Source: JAJXZP01 sp963787185
GTDB lineage: Bacteria; Spirochaetota; Spirochaetia; Treponematales; Rectinemataceae
Direction of reading: 5' to 3'
NCBI GenBank assembly: GCA_963787185.1
Contig: CAWBCC010000014.1
Span: forward strand, 1,054,001 to 1,118,000
DNA: 64,000 nucleotides
Part shown: piece by piece, positions 7,282-15,202 of the stretch
How positions within the stretch are numbered: position 1 is the stretch's first letter
Layout: every line of letters starts with the position of its first letter
Program-made: the position numbers and the translations under genes
The notes under the pieces: model-generated
What the model saw: the letters and a program-made list of their open reading frames with translations, nothing else
Told to the model about the DNA's origin: nothing
The model's database searches: none

Positions 7282-10099
7282 CCTCGCGGTGAGCGCGGCG
7301 GTCCTTCTCGGAGCGGCCGCTCTCATGTACCTGTTCGTGGGCGACCTCGACGCCGTCTCGAGCCGGAGGGGCGAGAAGTCCCTGGGCACGGTAGTCTTCA
7401 AGAAGCTGTCGGCCACGCGCATGGCGCCGAACGGCCTCTCGTGGGAGCGCATGCACAACGACAGCCCAGTCTACGACGCGGACACCCTGCGCACGGCCGA
7501 CTACTCCGAAGCCGCGATCTATTTCGACGACGGCACGAGCCTCGACATGTCCGAGGACTCCATGCTCAAGCTCGACCTGGGCGGCAAGACCAAGAGCCTC
7601 CAGTTCCTCGAGGGCCGGATCAGCCTCGGCTCAGGCGTAGAGGCGACGAGCTACGCGATCTCCTCGGCATCGGGAACGATAAGCCTGGCCAAGGGCGCCA
7701 AGGCGACCTTCAGCCGCGAGGCGGATACGCTGAGCGTCGAGGTGAGCCGGGGAAGCGCCAGCATCGTCGAGAAGGACGGGAGCACCGAGGACGTCGCGCA
7801 GAATCAGGAGCTCCAGGTCGACATGAAGAGCGGGAAGGCCGCCCTCGTTTTCCGGCCCATCGTCCCCGTCTCGCCTGAGCCGGACGGCCGTCTTTTGTCC
7901 TTCGCGGGCCCGGAGGCGGCCCCCGGCGGCAAGGTCGGCGTGGACTTCGCCTGGCTATCCGAGAGCGGCCTGCAGGGCGGCAGCACGGCCGCTGCGGCCG
8001 GCGCCCAAGCAGAGGCCCCGGCCTCGGGGAAGGTCTCCTACAGCCTCGAGCTTTCGCAGTCCAAGGACTTCGCCGCGAGCGAGATCGCAAGCACAACGGG
8101 CCTCTCCACCCGCGTCGGGCTCGCGCCGGGGACCTGGTACTGGCGAGTGCGCGACTCGTCGGGGAACGAGTCTCCCGCACGCAGCTTCCTCCTCGACATC
8201 GCCGAGCCCCCGCATCCCGCCTACCCGCCCGACGGCCAGCGCTACTCGTACCGAAAGCTCAAGCCGGAGATCCGCTTCGCCTGGACCGGCATGGACGAGG
8301 CCTCGTCCTACCTCTTCGAGCTCGCCTCCGAGCCGAGCTTCGCGAAGCCGGTCATCCGCTCGAGGACCACGACCACGAGCCTCGCCGTGGACAGCCTCGG
8401 CGAGGGCAGCTGGTATTGGCGGGTCTCGCCCATACACGTCTTTACCGTCGTCGGCGGCGCGGGTACCGGGGCGCCGGCCGTACGGAGCCTCGCCATAGCC
8501 AAGAGCCAGGCCATGGCAGCCCTCTCCCTCACGGCGCCGATCGACGCTTCCCTCTATCAAATCGAGGACGCGAGCGGCAAGGGCCTGGACTTCTCCTGGC
8601 TGCCCGACGCCGAGGCGGTCTCCTACGAGCTTGTCGTATCGAAGGCCAGGGACCTCTCCTCGCCGATCGCGAAGATCGACACGACGCAGTCCTACCTCAG
8701 CCTCTCCGGCGAGCAGGCGGCGCCCCTTGCCCGAGAGGGCGCCTACTACTGGGGCTCGCGCTGGTTCGACGGGGAGGGCAACGCCTCTCCCTTGAGCGCG
8801 AGCCGCAGTCTCAGGGGAATCGACGGCTCCGTCGCGGTGCGCCTATCCTTCCCGCCCGACGGCTACCGTATAGCCGACTCGCTGGTCTCGGACACCCGCT
8901 TCGCCTGGAAGTCGAACCTGCCCGCTCGCACGGTCTTCCAGCTCGCACGCGATTCGGGCTTCAAGGATCTGGTGTATCAGGAGACGGTGAGCGCGGAGAC
9001 CCTCATCGGCCGCTCCTGGCCGAGCGGAGAGTACCACTGGCGGTTGTGCGCATACAACACCGACGGATCGATCTTCGTGCAGTCCGAGCCGCGCAGCTTC
9101 ACGGTCGTCGAGCCCTTCGCGAGTCCAGCCCTCCTCAACCCGGCGCCGGACTCGATCTTCTACCTGCCCAAAGGCAGTACCGAGAGCTTCTCGTGGACGC
9201 CGATCGCAGGTGCCGACTACTACGACCTGATTCTCCGCTCCGCCGCCGATGATTACTCGTCGACCGTCTTCGAAAAGGGCTTCGTCGAGGACGCGAGCCT
9301 TGGCTACAGGCTCGGGGATTTGCCGAGCGGCGGCTACAAGCTCTCCATCCAGGCCTTCGCCGCCTCGGGGGAGAAGACGACGAGGATCATAGGCTACATC
9401 GGCGACAATCTCTTCAGCTATACGCGGCTCTCGCCCATCGTGCTCGCGAGCCCGGCAGACGGCGCGCATGTGCCCGGTCTCGACGCGCGCAGGGGCAAGG
9501 CAGTATTCGCCTTCGACATCGCGGACCAGCCCGACGATGCCGAGCTCGTCGTGTCGACCGACCCCAAGGGCTCGAAGGTGGTGGCTCGCGTCGCGGACCG
9601 CACGGGCTGCACGGGCGTCGGCCGCCTCGATCCGGGCGTCTACTACTGGACCGTCACTGGACACCTCAAGGGCTTCGACATCTCGGCCAAGGAGCGTTTC
9701 CGCTTCGAGGTCGACCCGCCCCCGCTGCTGCCGCCACCCGAGTCCGTCCTGCCCGCCGCCGACGCGATCTTCGGCCCGTCCGAGCTGCGCAAGAAGCGGA
9801 GCATCACGCTGGCCTGGAAGCCGGTGGCGGGCGCGACGCACTATCGCCTCGCGGTATACGCGCCGGAAAAGCAGGGGGCCGCCCTCGTGAAGGACAAGCT
9901 GGCATCCACCAGCTACGAGATCGACGATCTGTCGATCCTGGATCGCGGACTGATCACGTGGAGCGTCGAGGCCCTCTCCTTCGACGCCACGGGCGAGCTC
10001 GAGCAGGGCGGGGTCGAGGCGAAGTCCTCGTTCACCATCGACCTGCCCGCGCTGAAGCCGGCGAAGCCGGAGGGAAGCGACACGGCCTATGGACGCTAG
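7262..10099 (+). CDS. FecR-domain protein with multiple Fn3/Ig-like repeats
   Basis: A 945-residue exported protein from ATG 7262 (GAGGAAG site at 7247-7253; an ATG at 7244 lacks a site). One N-terminal hydrophobic segment (about 8-22) anchors or exports it. Residues about 35-190 are a FecR domain (DADTLRTADYSEAAIYFDDG, then SLQFLEGRISLGSG). The remainder is a chain of about eight Ig/Fn3-like units, recognisable from repeated phrases such as GTWYWRVRDSSGNES, GSWYWRVSPI, GEYHWRLCAYNTDG and GVYYWTVTGHLKG. This suggests a long periplasmic or surface rod. It overlaps the cyclase upstream by 20 bp and the barrel gene downstream by 11 bp. Enzymatic activity is not suggested; a signal-sensing or scaffolding role is inferred. 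Confidence 0.82.
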   Translation: MKFSRSDLAVSAAVLLGAAALMYLFVGDLDAVSSRRGEKSLGTVVFKKLSATRMAPNGLSWERMHNDSPVYDADTLRTADYSEAAIYFDDGTSLDMSEDSMLKLDLGGKTKSLQFLEGRISLGSGVEATSYAISSASGTISLAKGAKATFSREADTLSVEVSRGSASIVEKDGSTEDVAQNQELQVDMKSGKAALVFRPIVPVSPEPDGRLLSFAGPEAAPGGKVGVDFAWLSESGLQGGSTAAAAGAQAEAPASGKVSYSLELSQSKDFAASEIASTTGLSTRVGLAPGTWYWRVRDSSGNESPARSFLLDIAEPPHPAYPPDGQRYSYRKLKPEIRFAWTGMDEASSYLFELASEPSFAKPVIRSRTTTTSLAVDSLGEGSWYWRVSPIHVFTVVGGAGTGAPAVRSLAIAKSQAMAALSLTAPIDASLYQIEDASGKGLDFSWLPDAEAVSYELVVSKARDLSSPIAKIDTTQSYLSLSGEQAAPLAREGAYYWGSRWFDGEGNASPLSASRSLRGIDGSVAVRLSFPPDGYRIADSLVSDTRFAWKSNLPARTVFQLARDSGFKDLVYQETVSAETLIGRSWPSGEYHWRLCAYNTDGSIFVQSEPRSFTVVEPFASPALLNPAPDSIFYLPKGSTESFSWTPIAGADYYDLILRSAADDYSSTVFEKGFVEDASLGYRLGDLPSGGYKLSIQAFAASGEKTTRIIGYIGDNLFSYTRLSPIVLASPADGAHVPGLDARRGKAVFAFDIADQPDDAELVVSTDPKGSKVVARVADRTGCTGVGRLDPGVYYWTVTGHLKGFDISAKERFRFEVDPPPLLPPPESVLPAADAIFGPSELRKKRSITLAWKPVAGATHYRLAVYAPEKQGAALVKDKLASTSYEIDDLSILDRGLITWSVEALSFDATGELEQGGVEAKSSFTIDLPALKPAKPEGSDTAYGR

Positions 10100-11273
10100 G
10101 CGTTTCATCATCCCGACCGCGATGGCGCTGCTCGCGCTCGCGGCCTTAGGCGCGCAAACGCCCGAAACGCGGCCGCCCGAAGCGCAACCGCCAACAGGCG
10201 CTGCGAGCTATTACTTCACCCTAGGCGCCGACGGACAGCCGGTATTCACGCAGGTCCTGCGCTGGGACGCGGATCAAAACGCGCTCGAGTACCAGGTCCT
10301 CGTGCGCGACTCGACCGGCGCCGAGATCCTGAGCAAGCGCGGGACCGAGGTCGAGGAGAAGCTCCACCTCGCTCCCGGCTCGTACACGTACAAGATCGTC
10401 ACCTACAACCTCCTCGGGAAGGCCGAGGCCGAGACCGACTGGATAGGCTTCACCGTCATCAGGGCCGAGCAGCCGAAGCTCAGCGCGGTCAGCCCCTCCG
10501 CCATCTACATGGACGCCTCCGACGGCCGCGTCGTCCTGACCGGGGACAAGCTCCTCCCCGGCGGCGTCGTGTCCCTGGTCCCCCTGAACGGAAAGCCTCC
10601 CAGCGTGGGCACGGTCGTCGAGCGGAAGGAAAACAAGGAGGTCGTCGTCCTCTTCCCGGACAAGGCCTACGAGCCGGGCGACTACTCCCTGTCTTTCGCG
10701 GATCCGGGAGGTCTTTCGGCCACCCTCGACCGGGCCCTCCGCATCCGCTTCCAGCGCCCCGTCGACCTCCTCGTCTCCCTCGGCTATGCGCCCTACGTCC
10801 CGCTCGGCGACCCTTGGGCAGTCGGTGCCTGGCCCGGCGCCTTCAAGCTTCTCGGCTTCCAGGCGGGCATCGATCTCTACTTCATCAAGCAGCGCTGGGG
10901 CTTCCTCGGCCTCGAGGCGGGAGCGCAATGGCGCAGGATGTACGGCGGCGAGCCCGAGGCCACGCTCACGAGCGACTTTGGCCTCATGGGTATGGACGTC
11001 CTCTACAAGTACCGCTTCTCGCGGGAGCTCCACGGCCTCGCCAAGCTCGGCGGCGGCCTCGCGTGGAGCTACCACAGCTTCGACTACGAAGGCTCCACGG
11101 GCCCCACCGCCTCGAGCTACGACCCCTTCGCGCAGGCAGGGATCGCCCTTCAGGCTTTCCTGCCCTCCAAGCTCTACGGAGAGATCGGCGTCGACTGCAC
11201 GTGCATATTCCTCATCGGCAACTACGCGCTCGGGATCGCGCCCCGGCTCGGCATCGGCTACCAGATATTCTGA
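10089..11273 (+). CDS. Putative outer-membrane beta-barrel protein
   Basis: A 394-residue protein with a signal peptide (FIIPTAMALLALAALGA, cleavage after GAQ). Residues about 35-125 form a Fn3-like unit similar to those of the preceding gene, about 130-210 an IPT/TIG-like beta domain (YMDASDGRVVLTGDKLLPGG), and about 215-394 alternating hydrophobic strands typical of a small barrel (LLVSLGYAPYVPLG, GFLGLEAGAQWRRMYGG, ALGIAPRLGIGYQIF), ending in an aromatic residue as outer-membrane proteins do. It starts inside the FecR-domain gene, so cyclase, periplasmic rod and barrel form one coupled operon. No known family name was recognised. Confidence 0.7.
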   Translation: MDARRFIIPTAMALLALAALGAQTPETRPPEAQPPTGAASYYFTLGADGQPVFTQVLRWDADQNALEYQVLVRDSTGAEILSKRGTEVEEKLHLAPGSYTYKIVTYNLLGKAEAETDWIGFTVIRAEQPKLSAVSPSAIYMDASDGRVVLTGDKLLPGGVVSLVPLNGKPPSVGTVVERKENKEVVVLFPDKAYEPGDYSLSFADPGGLSATLDRALRIRFQRPVDLLVSLGYAPYVPLGDPWAVGAWPGAFKLLGFQAGIDLYFIKQRWGFLGLEAGAQWRRMYGGEPEATLTSDFGLMGMDVLYKYRFSRELHGLAKLGGGLAWSYHSFDYEGSTGPTASSYDPFAQAGIALQAFLPSKLYGEIGVDCTCIFLIGNYALGIAPRLGIGYQIF

Positions 11274-11401
11274 GGGACGCCGCAGCGATCGTGGCCATTC
11301 TCGCCGAACGCGGATCGCGCGGCCGCTTCTCCTCGCTCGAGGACTTCTCGCGACGCCTTGAGCGGGGCAGGGAGTACCCCTTTGGATTCGTGGCATGTTG
11401 A
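11274..11401 (+). pseudogene. Possible DNA polymerase III alpha fragment
   Basis: Directly after the barrel gene, frame +2 relative to it encodes about 40 residues (DAAAIVAILAERGSRGRF then SSLEDFSRRLERGREY) before a stop. The pattern of IxxxRxxxGxFxSLxDFxxR matches the helix-hairpin-helix 'finger' region of DnaE-type polymerases. There is no start, no flanking polymerase sequence and no other domain, so if the match is real this is a remnant. Low confidence because the segment is short. Confidence 0.35.
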
Positions 11402-11489
11402 AACGCAAAGGTGACCTTAAAACAACATTCCTAGAAGCGACTCGTCCCCACAATCGACTTCTGATTGATTGAGCGCGCTCGTTTTGTGC

Positions 11490-11687
11490 TTGGGGGAAAA
11501 GCGATCCGACAAGCCTGATGACGAGGTGGGCCGAGGCCCCGAAGCCGGTCAGCCCCAAGCGCTGCCCGTCGGAGATGCCCGCGAGCATGAGTGATCGATG
11601 GCCGATTGCGCCCGCGCAGAGGAGGGGAGCGGCCAGCTCGTCTGGGACGGAAGCGGGGATCGGATAGACGAAGCGTTCATCCGCCAT
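11490..11687 (-). pseudogene. Zinc-type alcohol dehydrogenase fragment
   Basis: About 65 codons on the minus strand read like the middle of a medium-chain zinc alcohol dehydrogenase: ADERFVYPIPASVPDELAAP, LLCAGAIGHRSLMLAG, GQRLGLTGFGASAHLVIRL. The catalytic zinc part upstream and the Rossmann fold downstream are missing, an in-frame stop precedes the Met, and the match ends abruptly. This is a decayed or deletion-truncated gene. Confidence 0.55.
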
Positions 11688-11858
11688 TCCGCCCTACCTT
11701 TCTCACCTGAGCCAATTCAAGGCATTCATGAAAAGGACCGAAAAGGCCGCGGACAAAGCCAAAGAGAAGGCTGCTCTCGTGATTGCGGGTCGATCTCCCT
11801 CGCGACGGCGGCTCGGACGCGAGTCCTCGGCCGGAGGGGCTCGCTCTGTCGTGTCCGG

Positions 11859-11936
11859 CTTTTCAAGCTGTCCAGTCGGACTTTTCAAGCTGTCCAGTCG
11901 GACTTTTCAAGCTGTCCGGTCCGACTTTTCAAGCTG
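11859..11936 (+). repeat. Tandem 22-bp repeat, about 3.5 copies
   Basis: Units at 11859-11880 and 11881-11902 are identical (CTTTTCAAGCTGTCCAGTCG plus GA); 11903-11924 differs at two bases, which keep a GTCC/GGAC-type dyad as GTCC..CGAC; 11925-11936 is a partial fourth unit. There are no spacers, so it is not CRISPR. It lies 90 bp upstream of an HU/IHF-like DNA-binding protein gene, and a related single motif follows that gene at 12807-12833. Confidence 0.85.
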
Positions 11937-12025
11937 AAATGTCCTCCTTTACGGCTTGATAGTGCCTCCGCCTTCAAGCATGGCGCCGCTTCGCGAGCGT
12001 AGTAGCTTTTGAAAGGAGAATCACC

Positions 12026-12733
12026 ATGGCTCTCAAGATTGCGGTGCTCAAAACCTACCTGCCCAACTGCCCCAGCCCCTATATCGTGCGCTCGGCGAGC
12101 TCGGACGTGGTCGAGTTCGACCGCTTCGTCGATTTCATGGCCGAGGGGCGCACGACGCTTTCGCGGGTCGACATCCTGGCCGCGATGCAGCTCTTCAAGG
12201 AGGAGCTGCAGAAGCAGCTCGCCGAGGGCAAGACCGTGAAGACGCCGATCGGCTCCTTCTATATGTGCGCCGCGGGCAGCATGGGCTCGCTCGACGAGCC
12301 CTATCTCCCTAAGGACAGCACGAACAACCACGACCTGCGCCTCCACCACAGGCCTGGACGGGTATTCGAGCGGTCGATCGCGGGCGCCCTCGAGATATCC
12401 CGCGAGGAAAGGCCTGATCTCTCCGCCCCGAACCTGCGCGCGGTGCTGGCCGCGGGCGAAGGCTCCGGCCTCATCCGCCCGAGCGGCATGGTCCGGATAA
12501 GCGGGCTCCGCCTCCGCTTCGACCCGATGGCCTCCGCTCAGGGAGTCTTCTTCGTCGACGCGACGGGAGTCGAGACTCGCTCGCCCTTCTATCCCCTGAT
12601 ACTGCCCGGCACGGTCCTGGCAAGCGTACCCGAGGCCCTGGTCCCCGGCAACTACGCCCTTGTCGTCCGCGCTGCCGTGAATGGCAAGGACGTCCGCGAG
12701 GCTCGTTTCGAGGGAGTCGCAATCTCGGCCTAG
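12026..12733 (+). CDS. HU/IHF-like DNA-binding protein with C-terminal Ig-like (DUF4469-type) domain
   Basis: A 235-residue protein with a good ribosome site (AAAGGAG, 10 bp before ATG). Residues 1-120 resemble the HU-like DNA-binding domain of Bacteroidetes/spirochaete 'DNA-binding domain-containing' proteins (SRVDILAAMQLFKEELQKQL, KTPIGSFYMCAAG). Residues about 135-235 look like the partner Ig-fold domain (DUF4469), with PSGMVRISGLRLRFDP and LVPGNYALVVRAAVNGKD. The role of these proteins is not established; nucleoid organisation is the usual guess. The gene is isolated between decayed DNA and a minus-strand gene. Tandem repeats lie just upstream and could be its binding sites, though that is speculation. 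Confidence 0.75.
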   Translation: MALKIAVLKTYLPNCPSPYIVRSASSDVVEFDRFVDFMAEGRTTLSRVDILAAMQLFKEELQKQLAEGKTVKTPIGSFYMCAAGSMGSLDEPYLPKDSTNNHDLRLHHRPGRVFERSIAGALEISREERPDLSAPNLRAVLAAGEGSGLIRPSGMVRISGLRLRFDPMASAQGVFFVDATGVETRSPFYPLILPGTVLASVPEALVPGNYALVVRAAVNGKDVREARFEGVAISA

Positions 12734-12806
12734 GCCGGCTCGCACCAGAGGGGGCGCCGGCGATCGCACGTGAGCACCGAGCCGAGGAAGCGACAACGCG
12801 ATCGGC

Positions 12807-12833
12807 CCGATTTTGCAAGCTGGAAATATGTCT
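12807..12833 (+). repeat. Downstream copy of the repeat-flank motif
   Basis: CCGATTTTGCAAGCTGGAAA followed by TATGTC resembles the end of the tandem array at 11921-11944 (CCGACTTTTCAAGCTGAAAT followed by GTCC) in the same orientation. The HU-like gene therefore sits between two related motifs. Confidence 0.45.
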
Positions 12834-12936
12834 CGCTCCAACAAAGTAATACATCGCCCTCAAAGATAGTTGTGAGATATGCGGGCTAAGGCCTCTCTTC
12901 TCCCTCCGCGCCTCTATGGCTTTCTTTAGTGCCTCT

Positions 12937-13782
12937 TCACTTGCTGATCGTCTCGGTAGCCTTGCCGTTGGACCAGGTGCCGACCAGTATCTTGCCGTCC
13001 TGTTGGACCTGGTAGACCACGGGGGATACGTCGCCCCAGTCGACGGTCATGACTCCGTCCTTGAGCTTGCCGATGCCGGTGTACGAAGCCCCCCCGATAT
13101 CCCAGACGAAGCTGTAGGTCCCGTCGGGATTAATGCCGACGATGCAGCTGCCTTCGTATTTCGTGCCGTCGGGGTTGGTTCCCGCCGCCCTGTATGTGCC
13201 GCCGATGCCCTCGGCAACGCCGGCAGGAGTGCCGGCCGCGGCAGGAGTGTTGGCCGTGGCCGAAGCCGGCGCCTGCTCGGCCGGAAGCCGGTAGGCTCCC
13301 ACGCTCTCGCCGCGGGCCTTGCGCACCAACCTGTCTGCCAGAACCGGGAAGAGGTCGATGAAACCGTCGACGGAATAGCTCAGCACCTCGTCGGACAGAT
13401 CGACGATGCCGGTCTTCGTGTCTATCCCCTTGACTAGGACTATGTACTTGTCGCCGAACTTCGATATGGACACGAGCATGACCTTGTCGGCGCCCGCCAG
13501 TTCGCCGACCTTGGCGGCCTGGCCCTCGGTTATGCCTGCGACCTGGAGCTCCTGCTCCTTGATGATCTTGTCCAGGAGCGCACGCTCGACGATCTGGAAC
13601 TCGTTGCGGTCCACCAGGGCCACCTGCAGCATCTCCGTCAGCGTGGCCGTATCTATGCTTTCGCCCGGCACGCGGGAGACCACGTCGAGCACGGCTACTT
13701 TGAGATCTTTCAAGTTCGTCCATTCGGCGAAGGCCTGCCAGGATACCAGCGCCAGGGCCATGAAGATCAGTACTCTTTTCAT
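12937..13782 (-). CDS. Secreted CsgG-like domain protein
   Basis: A 281-residue protein from ATG 13782 with a GGGGAG site and a Sec signal peptide (VLIFMALALVSWQAFA). Residues about 25-160 match the CsgG/LpoB-like fold: DLKVAVLDVVSRVPGES, LTEMLQVALVDRNEFQIVER, ALLDKIIKEQELQVAGITEG, GADKVMLVSISKFGDKY. A low-complexity Ala/Thr/Pro linker (about 170-195) leads to a C-terminal beta domain (GTYRAAGTNPDGTKYEGSC, DGTYSFVWDIGGASYTGIGK) that looks like a lipocalin-type or 'fibronectin-binding-like' small sandwich. CsgG-like proteins act at the outer membrane in secretion or as envelope regulators. The leader holds a dispersed hairpin repeat. Confidence 0.75.
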   Translation of the reverse strand: MKRVLIFMALALVSWQAFAEWTNLKDLKVAVLDVVSRVPGESIDTATLTEMLQVALVDRNEFQIVERALLDKIIKEQELQVAGITEGQAAKVGELAGADKVMLVSISKFGDKYIVLVKGIDTKTGIVDLSDEVLSYSVDGFIDLFPVLADRLVRKARGESVGAYRLPAEQAPASATANTPAAAGTPAGVAEGIGGTYRAAGTNPDGTKYEGSCIVGINPDGTYSFVWDIGGASYTGIGKLKDGVMTVDWGDVSPVVYQVQQDGKILVGTWSNGKATETISK

Positions 13783-13796
13783 CGGGCACTCCCCGC

Positions 13797-13850
13797 GATT
13801 TATGGTAGCTTTTTCGAAAAGCATCCGCATTTTGAAAAAGCATCCCCTAT
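13797..13850 (-). repeat. Dispersed hairpin-AGCTACC repeat, copy 2
   Basis: On the minus strand this leader reads CTTTTTCAAAATGC, then GATGC and TTTTCGAAAAAGCTACCATA, closing with CGCGGGG. It lines up with the copies at 3819-3865 and 39362-39410 (plus strand). Here it stands immediately before the ribosome site of the CsgG-like gene; the copy at 39362 has the same position before the DinB gene. Confidence 0.6.
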
Positions 13851-14108
13851 GTGCAAAGGCTTGCGAAAGTCGTGCAACACCGAAGGATCACCATCATTCT
13901 ATTGAAGCCGGGCCCCGCGTCAAGCCGAGTTCGAGGCAAGTCGGCCGATGGGCGGATCGTTGATCTTGAAAGCATCCTACCACGGCGTCGTCGACATCGT
14001 TCGATTATCCTGTTCGTTTGACCGGCGAAGGTGATACGATATACGAGCCGCTTTCGGAACCCAGTCAGTCGTTTGCTTCGCAAACGTCGACAGTGGAAGG
14101 AGTGAAGA
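13851..14108. other. Intergenic region with GCTTCGC hairpin
   Basis: No gene is visible between the CsgG-like and CMD-like genes. The only clear structure is a perfect 7-bp hairpin at 14070-14086 (CGTTTGC, loop TTC, GCAAACG), which stands just before the GGAAGGAG ribosome site of the CMD-like gene and might affect its translation. Confidence 0.6.
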
Positions 14109-14411
14109 ATGCCCGACCATCCCTTGAAGACCATGATGTCTCTGGATCACCAGCTGACCGATCGTCTCGCGGCCGATCAGGAGTTCGCCTTTGCGGACGG
14201 CGCTCTCCCGAGGAAAATCAAACTGCTGATGGGCATGGCCTTCGATGCCGCTCAAGGCGCCGTCGGCGGAGTGCAATCGTTGGCTTCGCAGGCCATGAAG
14301 GCGGGGGCCACCAAAGAAGAGATCGCCGAGGCCCTGAGGGTCGCCTATCTGTTCAACGGGGTAGGAAGCGTCTATATCGCTTCGCAGGCGCTCGAAGATC
14401 TTTTCCCATAA
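14109..14411 (+). CDS. Carboxymuconolactone decarboxylase/AhpD-like family protein
   Basis: A 100-residue helical protein with a strong ribosome site. It has the CMD-family core (LPRKIKLLMGMAFDAAQGA, QAMKAGATKEEIAEALRVAY, VGSVYIASQALEDLF). The CxxC motif that gives AhpD its peroxidase-reductase activity is absent (Ala-Gln-Gly-Ala in that area), so a redox function is doubtful. It is a single-gene unit between a minus-strand two-component operon and a hairpin-rich gap. Confidence 0.75.
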   Translation: MPDHPLKTMMSLDHQLTDRLAADQEFAFADGALPRKIKLLMGMAFDAAQGAVGGVQSLASQAMKAGATKEEIAEALRVAYLFNGVGSVYIASQALEDLFP

Positions 14412-14500
14412 TGACTCGCGTCGAGGCATAAGCCGGTGAGGCTGAACGCGATCACGCGGCAATTCGCCGGCGGCTCTGCCGACATGCCGGTCGTCTTCGT

Positions 14501-15202
14501 CTACTCCCCGGCCTTCCAGCGATAGCCCATCCCCCAGACGGTTTCGATTCGTCTGGGGGTCGAAGGGTCGTCCTCGATCTTCTCGCGAAGTCTGCGGATA
14601 TGGACCGCCACCGTCGAGTTCTCGCCGTAGTGCTCCTCCCCCCAGAGGCGCTCGTAAATCTCGTCCTTGCCGAAAACGCGGTCGGCATTGCGCATGAAAA
14701 GGAGAAGGAGTTCGAACTCCTTGGCCGTGAGCGCGACCTCTTCGCCGTTGCGGCGCACGCGGCGCGAAGCCTGGTTCACCTCGATCTTCCCGTCGCGGAT
14801 CCACCGCTCCGCCGCGCCCTCCGCGCGGCCGGTGAGTCTGTCGTAGCGCGCGAGATGGCTGCGTATCCGGGCTACGAGCTCGGCCGGGCTGAAGGGCTTG
14901 GTGACGTAGTCGTCCGCTCCCAGACCGAGAGCGCGTATTTTGTCGCCGTCTTCGCGGAGGGCGGTCAGCATGAGTACGGGCAGATCGCTCTCGGCGCGAA
15001 TCGAACGGCAGACCTCGAAGCCGTCCATGGCGGGGAGCATCGCGTCGAGGAGGATGAGATCGAAGCCTCCCTTCAGGGCCGCCTCGAGACCCGAGCGGCC
15101 GTCCGCGCGTGTCTCGGACTCGAAGCCGTCCGCCGCCAGGTAGTCCGCGACGAGCGAAGAGAGCTGCGCTTCATCCTCGACGATCAGAATCCGCTTGGCC
15201 AT
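14501..15202 (-). CDS. OmpR-family response regulator
   Basis: A 233-residue regulator. The receiver domain (1-120) has the acidic pair (VEDE), the phosphoacceptor D53 (LILLDAMLPAMDG), Thr (LMLTAL) and Lys (DDYVTKPFSPAEL). The C-terminal winged helix (about 135-230) has NGEEVALTAKEFELLLLFM, HYGENSTVAVHIRRLREKI and VWGMGYRW. It overlaps the histidine kinase gene by 32 bp and is the last gene of a four-gene minus-strand operon with two SHOCT membrane proteins, so it probably responds to an envelope signal. Confidence 0.95.
   Translation of the reverse strand: MAKRILIVEDEAQLSSLVADYLAADGFESETRADGRSGLEAALKGGFDLILLDAMLPAMDGFEVCRSIRAESDLPVLMLTALREDGDKIRALGLGADDYVTKPFSPAELVARIRSHLARYDRLTGRAEGAAERWIRDGKIEVNQASRRVRRNGEEVALTAKEFELLLLFMRNADRVFGKDEIYERLWGEEHYGENSTVAVHIRRLREKIEDDPSTPRRIETVWGMGYRWKAGE

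Noticed and set aside
11859..11936. Tandem repeat as a CRISPR array
   Set aside because: Units touch without spacers and no cas gene is near.
12895..12915. Third copy of the CCACAGAGGC element
   Set aside because: Only one arm-like word (CTCCGCGCCTCTATGGC) is present with no partner arm.
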